From positions 186,001-250,000 of the forward strand of contig LLEY01000040.1 of assembly GCA_001414485.1 (NCBI GenBank): DNA of 64,000 nt. Direction: 5' to 3'. How positions within the stretch are numbered: the stretch's first letter is position 1; every line of letters begins with the position of its first letter. Position numbers and translations under genes: made by a program. Under the pieces are notes generated by a model. It was not told the DNA's origin. It searched no databases and worked only from the letters and a program-made list of their open reading frames with translations. This DNA is from Calycina herbarum. Taxonomy: Eukaryota; Ascomycota; Leotiomycetes; Helotiales; Pezizellaceae. This document shows, piece by piece, positions 56,816-64,000 of the stretch.

Positions 56816-59800
56816 TCATTTGGTTATTTCGAAATATCCCCGACTTCCAATTTTGGTCCATGGCGACTTGCGTATCGTATTTATTGACCGCACTCCCTGC
56901 AGCAAAAACCCCTTCGGCCCAGATGGCAGACTTCTCTTCGAGACTGCAATTAACTATTCACCGAACTCCAAGGTTGGGCTAGTATATATAAAAAATTGAC
57001 TTGGGAAAGGCAATAAACTTCCTCAAAGCACCTAGAGGTTGAACATCAGTAGGGGTAGCATTTATATGTCTGTCTTCCTCGATAAAATGAAGCTATTTAC
57101 GATACTTACTAGTAAGTAACTTCACATTACTTCGTTGTCTTAGTTATGTAAAACACTTAATTGAATAAATGGAAGTCTTTGCAGAGGGAATTTAAACAAA
57201 TTCATCCTAGGTTAAGTCTGAATTATGCTTGTTCAACTTAACTGTTCAAAACATTTGAAGTATCAAGCTAAAAGGTGCTTTTTGAGACGAATAGTTTTCT
57301 TAGTGAATAGCTTTAATCTAATTCATTCCCCGATCGTTCAAGAAACGAGGGCCCATATCTCTGGCGCACCCGAAAGCCTCACTATATCGTTGAAGATTAC
57401 GTTCTTGCTTTACTCAGTAAGACTTCATCGCAGCATATATACTCAGGTCCACCGTGTACATTATTTCGTGGTCTGGGAATCTAAAATCAGCAAATTTTCA
57501 CTGACTGCCAGTAAACAGTTATATCGTGTAAAAGGAATAAATCCAGAAACTCCTTTCTAGGACAAAGTTGGAGTTCAAAACCCACACCTGAATTGGTACC
57601 CTATATCGATCGCAATTACAATTACGGGGAATGCTCGGAAAGCTGTGATGTACCCGGGGGGTGTTTAAAGTACTCGGATTATTGAAATCTCTGGCTACCC
57701 CCTTTTTGAAGCATGGCTTGTTTTTATTTTCTGTACGAATTTGCTTCAGAAACTGACAATACTTGTATCTTCGATGATAATTTCAATTCATCAAAACAAA
57801 AACTCAAGGTATACTCTAAACTTTCAAGTGACACGTTAGTTACCTTACAAGAAAGTATGAAGAGAAATTCAGTATTATCAAAGTACTTGGAGTTTAGAGA
57901 ACACAGGTGGAGATGAAAGACCATGTGAGGTGGTAGTGGCTTGACGAAGAGTTACAATAATACTAGTACTTAAGGGTAATCTACGAAGGTTCTACCATCT
58001 CGAAGATTTCCAAATGTGCTTTTACTCTGTCCCTGGCAACAACTGAAACCTTCTAGTTTACTTAACAATTAGATGTTCTTTATTCAGACGCAGGATAGCG
58101 GGGCAATAATAGTGACAACCCACCTCTTTCTTTACTTAACAAATGACATAATAGGATTTCGATCCGAATTATATTGACTAATGCAAAAAATAGCAAGCAG
58201 TCAGAACGAGCGTGAAGTTTGTATACCGTTAATTCCATATTGGGGGGGGGGGGGGGGGGACAATGATCTCGGCGAAAAATAGCCTTTTCATGTAATATAA
58301 CTAGCTCTCAAGATGGGTCCAACAAAGTAGCTCGGCAAAAAGGAAGGTATGTGATTTTGATAGCGCGCGATTTCCATGTAGAGTGGTCTAGTGAACTTTG
58401 AAGAAATTCCAATCCCTGACAAGGAATTCCCAGCAAGAGATTCTTGAGATTCAGTTCCCCGCAGTACTTGGGTAAAGGAACAATATCTGAAGTCTTGATT
58501 CTTGAAGCCAAGAAAGGCACAGAATCCTCCCCGGTTTCCCGGTATTCCCCACTATCATTCTCTCGGAGGGTATCCCTCCACATGCACGAGCAGCCCGATG
58601 GCGAATCGCACGCGACACTTGTTGGTGCGATTTGATGTTAAAACCCTCAAGAAGCATTGAACTCCTTGCTTCCAATTTCTCGAGTTCAAGCTTCTTTCAA
58701 ATGATAAATATACAAATACTGACAGGTAAAAAAGAGAGGCTGACGTATGTATCTGCCCCAAAACACGGTGCTGGTCCTCGGTCGTTCAATCTGCGAAAAA
58801 TAGACAAAGCTTACCCCGTATTATCGCATAATATGGACTAGAGTGGACATGGGAATTATAATGGACCCGGTTCGGGCCAGAGCCAATATCTGGATATTGA
58901 AGCGGGGAGACCCTCCCCCAGAGTTTGATCCTCAACTTCATTGACCACCCCACAAATACGGAGTAGCAAAATTACACCACGGCACCTCTTTACGGGCTCC
59001 AAGATCGCGCTTGCGAATGAAAATGGGGAAAATATAATGGTCACACAGAGAATTAAAAAGGGTGCGGACCGAAAGGCTAAAGGTAAAGAATTTCCCAGAC
59101 TTTGATGTGAAGTTGTTGTTGATTGAAAATTGGTGTTGGAAAAGACGCAACCAATTCCCGGGCCGTTTTAATAAGCTTAATCGGGTGTAGCTCAGAAAAC
59201 AAATCATTAAGACAGCCAATCAACTCCACAAGCAGCTTTACGTAACCTTTTAGCCGGTGATAACGTCCGATGTATGTTTCCCCGGGAAGTCTTCACCAAC
59301 CAAACACTGTCATCAGCTCTCAGGGGCATGAAGTTTGATACATCTCACCCGCATTCTCTCGGACGACAACAACGCTTTGGGAAGGCCATGAATCATTTCT
59401 CCCAGGCTCAACAATATCATTGTGTCATATTGTGTTATCGACTGGGTTGAATTCGTTGAAAATCACATGCTGTCAACGTTTGCTCAATGCCGTCCGGTTC
59501 ACCTCCGAATGTTTCCCAATCTTTCGATATACCTGGGGAATCGACGATCATGTTTTCTTATGGGGTTACATGGAAGCATAAACAGAGCGAATTCAACGAA
59601 CATGCGGGAGAAATTATTTGATACATATTGGCACATATCATCTGCCGCTCGGGCTCCATCAAGCTGTAAAGGTGGGGTACTGTACCTGCGCCAGGGGGGG
59701 ATCGCTTTGATTGACCGGCGACCAATCTAGCATTCCTACTTGTTTAACTAACTATAATATGGGGTAACCACTCTCCCGGTTTCCACTTTGCCTCTGTTAG

Positions 59801-60690
59801 TATCCACCAATGGTGGAGAAATGGAAAGGTTGGGTTACATTCAAGTGGTGGCAACCACTACAAAAACCTCCGCCTATCCCGACAAGCTTTCCCGCTTCGT
59901 CTCGAGCATGACGGCAGCCTTCTGAACTAAAAGCTGACATCGTCTTTAGCAGCAAGCATCGGCAATGTTTGGACCATTCCATACTTGGATAAAACCGCAG
60001 CGGCGTCCCCTGAAAAGCACAGTACTCCGTTAAGGGGGTCTGGATCAGTCTTACGACGAGCAATATTGTGTCACTTGAAAAGTTTGCCATACCAAAGGTC
60101 GATTGACAAGGTCTTCGACCAGGACCCCAAAACACGGGTCGTGATGTTTATTACGGTACTGATGCTGACGCTGTAATGTTGGGAACGCGTACGTTGGGGG
60201 GCAAGTGCATGAAAACCTCATCGGACCAATGGCTTTCCAATATACTCAATTCGACTCCTTTTCCGTTGATAATGTTGGTTTACAAACACTGAATAAGGTT
60301 CTTATTTCCGTTCTTTAGGGGATCACCTTGTTCCCTGGTCTTTTCTGTCGATCGTCCTCGTCCTCTGCCAACCAGGGGTAAACCGCACTGTGCCTCTACA
60401 CTAGCTCCTCGGTGGCCGTACCCGAGTCGCAATAACCACGCTACGGTACTACCCACGGAATATAAGGGGGGTTTCCCCAGAATCTTCGCGTCCAAGAAAG
60501 TTTGCGCATCCTCAAAGTTTAATTTATATATGTGGTCTCATGCTCGGTTCTTATTCTCTATATGCCAGTGAGGGCCTGTCATTTTGACATTCTAAACCTC
60601 TGTGCAGGACTCACTCAACCAACGGCAGCTCACAGCTGTTGACGATATCACACTCTCCTTTTGATATCGATCAACATCACATTCGACGCT
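56816..60690. other. Gene-poor region up to the GPCR
   Basis: No supported gene in 3.9 kb. An 18-base G run lies at 58242-58259. A TTTATATA box at 60523-60530 stands about 160 nt before the GPCR start and is its likely TATA element. No tRNA or rRNA was recognised. Confidence 0.5.
58242..58259 (+). repeat. Homopolymer G18
   Basis: An uninterrupted run of 18 G. It could form a G-quadruplex. Its exact length may be a sequencing artefact. Confidence 0.9.
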
Positions 60691-62067
60691 ATGATGTCGG
60701 CTCCACGACATCTCGAGATCGATGATCTAGATCCATTGCCTTATGAAGTTCACAGCGGGATGATTGCAATGGGAATAATTGGGGCAATTTCGACAGTATC
60801 AACACTTGCACTTTTGGTCTTCATCACATATAGGATGGTTTTCTGGAGACGATATTATTTACGCCCAATTGCTACGAATCAGATATTTATATTGATATAT
60901 AATCTTCTTCTTGCCGACTTTCAACAAGCTCTTAGCTTTCTACTCGCCTTTTACTGGATTTCGGAAAACAAACTCGTTGGACCATCGTCTGTGTGTTTTG
61001 CTCAAGGATGGCTTATTCAGATAGGAGATCTTAGTTCAGGGATATGGGTTCTTGCTATTGCTATTCATACTTTTATAAACTTGGTCCTTCAAAAGACAAT
61101 TCCTTTTGGGTTGTTTATCGGGGGAGTTTTGCTGATTTGGCTGTTTTGTTTGATTCTGACTATCATCGGTCCAATCTCTCATCACTCTGAGTTCTTCGTA
61201 CCTGCTGGTGTATGGGTAAGTTATTACTTTTTTACCTTTTCAGACTTCTTGCTAATGATTACATAGTGCTGGATTGGGGAAACCCACGAGAGAGACCGAC
61301 TTACACTTCACTATCTCTGGATATTTATATCACAACTTGGCTCCCTCGTCATTTATATCTCGATCTTCTTTTTCCTCCGAATGCGACTCGCAAACACCGC
61401 TGACTCCCAGCCTGGACCTTCATCAACATCGTCGGGGGGGCTTCAAAGCCAAACATCCCCCAAAGCAAACGCGACAGGCACAACTACCATTGTCACTAGT
61501 CAACCACGACCAGAACACTTTGCAGTCTCGAGGCAAAGGATTATGCGAACGGCGCGTTACATGGTTGTTTATCCTTTCGCATACGTGATCTTGACTTTGC
61601 CACTCGCTGCCGGGCGAGTATCTTCCATGGCTGGACGAAGGCCTCCGTTGGTATACTTTTGCATAGCGGGTGCTATGATGGCATCATGCGGGTTCATCGA
61701 TGTCATCTTATACATATACACACGGAAAGCGCTGGTACGAAGTAACGTGGGGATAAAGAATCCCACATCGCCATCTGCCGACACGCCATTGTCACCATTT
61801 CCACTGAGCAACGCGTTGAGAAGCGAGGCATGGAATCAGGATTGGAATGCTGCAGAAGAAGGAACGAGTTCACATAGACCTTCAGAGGATACAAGGTCGA
61901 TATCTACGAACCAAAAGGAGACGATGGAGGGAGGGCAGATCATTGTATCAAGGAGTGTTACGAGGATTGAAGATTCCTACATTTCCAAGCCTGCAAAGGC
62001 GGAGTCGTTAAGGAGTTTGGTTGACAAAAGGGAGGACGAGATTGGGCATAAAAGCTGGCCAAAATAA
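60691..62067 (+). CDS. Seven-transmembrane GPCR, Git3/cAMP-receptor-like
   Basis: Two exons, 60691-61215 and 61267-62067, encode 441 residues; the 51-nt intron has CTAAT and ACATAG. An upstream TTG-led extension is not used: 60691 is the first ATG (ATGATG). Seven hydrophobic helices are visible: about 24-49, 60-90, 103-130, 137-160, the Y-L-W-I-F-I-S-Q-L-G-S-L-V-I-Y helix after the splice, and two after a Ser/Thr/Pro-rich third loop (Y-M-V-V-Y-P-F-A-Y; C-F-I-D-V-I-L-Y). The short extracellular N-terminus, W-C-W-I loop and Y-P-x-A-Y motif fit fungal Git3/cAMP-receptor-like GPCRs that sense nutrients through G-alpha/cAMP signalling. The ligand is unknown. The ~110-residue Ser/Thr-rich cytosolic tail offers phosphorylation sites. 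Confidence 0.85.
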
Positions 62068-62540
62068 TAAGCTGTATAATAACCAAAAATAAATAATCAA
62101 AAATTCCATTTCAACCATTCTTTCCCAACACATGAAGTCATTGAAGTGTGTGATCACTAAGACCTGTTAAAAAAGCTACTATATCCTGGTTTGTATACCT
62201 ATAATTGAAACGTCAACGTCTCACCCTCGACACGCCTTTCCGCTCAGTCATCATTACCCCTCCAACTGTGACTTGCGCGCATTCAGCTGAAGTGCCGAGA
62301 GAACCTATCACTTCACCTCATCGTCCCTTATCGCGTTGAGATCCCATCGTCATAGCCCTAAAAAGGTCCGACAGATGTGCGACACTTCCAAACTTCACAC
62401 GAAAATCATTTCCTCGAGCGCAAGACCAACCACGGAGCACACGACAGGTTCGCGCTCGTTGAAGTCAGGATCTTCACATGCAGCAACACATGTAACGAAA
62501 CTCAAACGAACTAAACAAAGATGACTAAGTCTCGAAGGTT
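62068..62540. other. 3' flank of the GPCR gene
   Basis: Ordinary composition with no supported gene. The AT-rich degraded repeat begins shortly after. Confidence 0.5.
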
Positions 62541-64000
62541 GGTATACAGGTAAGAAGTACAGACACGATAGGTTGTTTACTTAGAAGTGAACTCGTTACT
62601 TATATCAAAGATGTTAAACAAGATAATAAGATTGATAACTAAAGTTGAGCACGAAGCTCCTATCTAATAGCAGACATACCAGTCCTATATAGAACCTTCG
62701 TACCTCCTAGCTACCATGGTCGATCTGCCTAACCATGGTCGACATAGTCAACTCGTCGGCTATATTACTTACCTTTCTAGTTACGTGATTATAACCAACT
62801 TCTAATAGCAAGATCCTAGAATCCCTAAATACCTTTTATATTACAGATTCCCTCTAGTATTACCTTCTATTTCCTAGACGTTATGCCTTATCCTGTTAGA
62901 ACGCTGTCTAGACTACTTATTATATAAAACGTAATTCGTAATACTATCCCCTTCTTAGACTAGCGTATCCTTATACTTAAGTATAGCCTAAGAAATATCG
63001 TTAAAGAGCCGTCGGCCCTCCTAATTTTAATATATATACTACCTATACCTCTAAATATAAACGCTAGATCGAACTCGTAAAGCGTATTAATAAATCCGAC
63101 GAAGAGATAGCTCCTTATACTCGATACGAACGTTCTAGACGAAGATGTATAGCTATAGCTTTAACCTCGGAGGTTAACAAATGTTCTAAGTATATAAGGT
63201 AGAAGAAATCCTACAACGTTAAGTTACGAAATCGAATACCTTTACTTTCTAACTAGTTCTCGATTAACTAGTAACAACGAAAATTAAGGAACGAAGAAGA
63301 ATAGGCCTAGTAGTTCTAATAAGAGGCGGCTGCTAAGGTTCTTCGTTTATAAAAACTTTAGCGCTAGCTCGATAAGCAAGAGTAGTAGCTGATTTATTCT
63401 AGTTTAAACTTTATAGCTAAGTTAGAGGAGAAAGAGAAGAGAGAGAGAACAGATAGGGAAGGACAGAAGGAGAAGGAGTATAGAGAGGAAGAAGCTGCTA
63501 GGCTAGCTGCCCTTCTTACCTCTAACCCCGCCTTCGACCTAGGTCTTAACCTAGCCTTCCTAGAATCTTTTTCTCCTAATTATAAGATGTAGGCAACCCT
63601 AGGTTTTAATAGTAGAATTCCTAAAGTTTCTTTAGATAATAGTTAAGATTGCTTTTTAGTTCCTAAGTGTTTTCTAAGTATAAGTAATCTAACTATTTAA
63701 TTAGATACTTAACTTATCCTCTAATAAGTTTATAGTTAAGAATTCTCTTAACTTTATATTTAGTATTTAGGTTTACTAGTTGAATTTCTATAAATAGAGC
63801 TAGTAGAGCTCCTAGTAGTACTAGTTTAAGTAGAGATATATAGAATACTAGGTAGATGTTTATTATCTTTAATAACACTAGTTTATAATTTAAAGGTTCT
63901 CTAACTCGTTTAATTTTAAATAGTCTAAGTTTTTTATAATCTAGTTTATTACTTAGTCTTTTTATATTAATATTTTTTTATACTAAGTAGACTTTATCCT
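62541..64000. mobile_element. RIP-degraded repeat/transposon relic, continues past the window
   Basis: Composition changes sharply from about 62540: TA steps are abundant, CA and TG steps rare, and tracts such as TAATTTTAATATATATAC appear. This is the expected product of C-to-T change at CpA. A broken reading frame at 63068-63592 (separate entry) lies inside. No terminal repeats could be defined because the right end is outside the window. CCATGGTCGA is repeated at 62715 and 62732 near the left side. Confidence 0.75.
63068..63592 (+). pseudogene. RIP-broken coiled-coil / Cys-rich reading frame
   Basis: One frame runs 525 nt with more than ten internal stops, all TAA or TAG and none TGA, as expected when CAA/CAG (Gln) or TGG (Trp) codons suffer C-to-T change on either strand. 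Between stops it reads like a real protein: basic N-terminal part (I-N-K-S-D-E-E-I), a decayed Cys cluster (N-K-C-S-K-Y-I-R), then a Glu/Lys/Arg-rich coiled coil (A-K-L-E-E-K-E-K-R-E-R) and F-D-L-G-L-N-L-A-F-L-E. I recall similar Cys-plus-coiled-coil proteins from fungal repeats, but cannot confirm the family. It cannot be translated today. Confidence 0.65.

Noticed and set aside
57560..57600. GGAGTTCAAAACCC as a tRNA B box
   Set aside because: No A box at the right distance and no cloverleaf can be drawn.

Overview
The window is nuclear DNA of a filamentous ascomycete (Pezizomycotina). The order is probably Leotiomycetes/Helotiales, but that is inference from overall gene style, not from a marker. 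The evidence for a fungus is: spliceosomal introns of about 47-150 nt with GTRNGT donors and CTAAC/CTAAT branch points; fungal forms of Cox10, Cet1, Iks1, Dph2, Fat1 and PIG-S; long pyrimidine-rich leaders; a small solo LTR; and an AT-rich repeat whose old reading frame is broken only by TAA/TAG codons, the mark of repeat-induced point mutation (RIP).

Layout. 1-3445: long leader of a Myb-like regulator (3446-4459, +). 5568-7130: COX10 (-), divergent from a DHA1 multidrug-type MFS transporter (8187-9768, +). 11050-12483: F-box protein (+). 12484-17873: gene-poor block with a solo LTR (13207-13376) and a degenerate tandem array (array A). 17874-20496: mRNA-capping RNA triphosphatase CET1 (+). 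23224-25686: secreted M28 metallopeptidase (+), convergent with a purine-nucleoside-permease-family protein (26324-27724, -). 29405-31663: IKS1-type kinase with a C-terminal membrane segment (-). 33499-35304: DPH2 (-). 36617-39856: large fungal protein with a DUF8004-like core (-). 39857-46061: 6 kb without a convincing gene. 46062-47728: AnmK-like protein that has lost key kinase motifs (+). 47967-49949: FAT1-type acyl-CoA synthetase (-), divergent from GPI-transamidase subunit PIG-S (50748-52425, +). 52426-60690: 8 kb gene-poor block with a second degenerate array (array B). 60691-62067: seven-TM Git3/cAMP-receptor-like GPCR (+). About 62540-64000: RIP-degraded repeat running off the end.

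Most genes are independent housekeeping functions (haem A, mRNA capping, diphthamide, GPI anchoring, very-long-chain fatty acid activation) with no evident gene cluster. The M28 peptidase and the nucleoside-permease-family protein both carry signal peptides and meet tail to tail; they may both serve extracellular nutrient recovery, but this is inference.

The least explained signal is the pair of arrays A and B. They share a paired TGTCGAA-like word whose two halves are exactly 18 nt apart in nine copies, six in B and three in A, on opposite strands. A second genome-level oddity is abrupt switching of codon third-base preference inside single genes.
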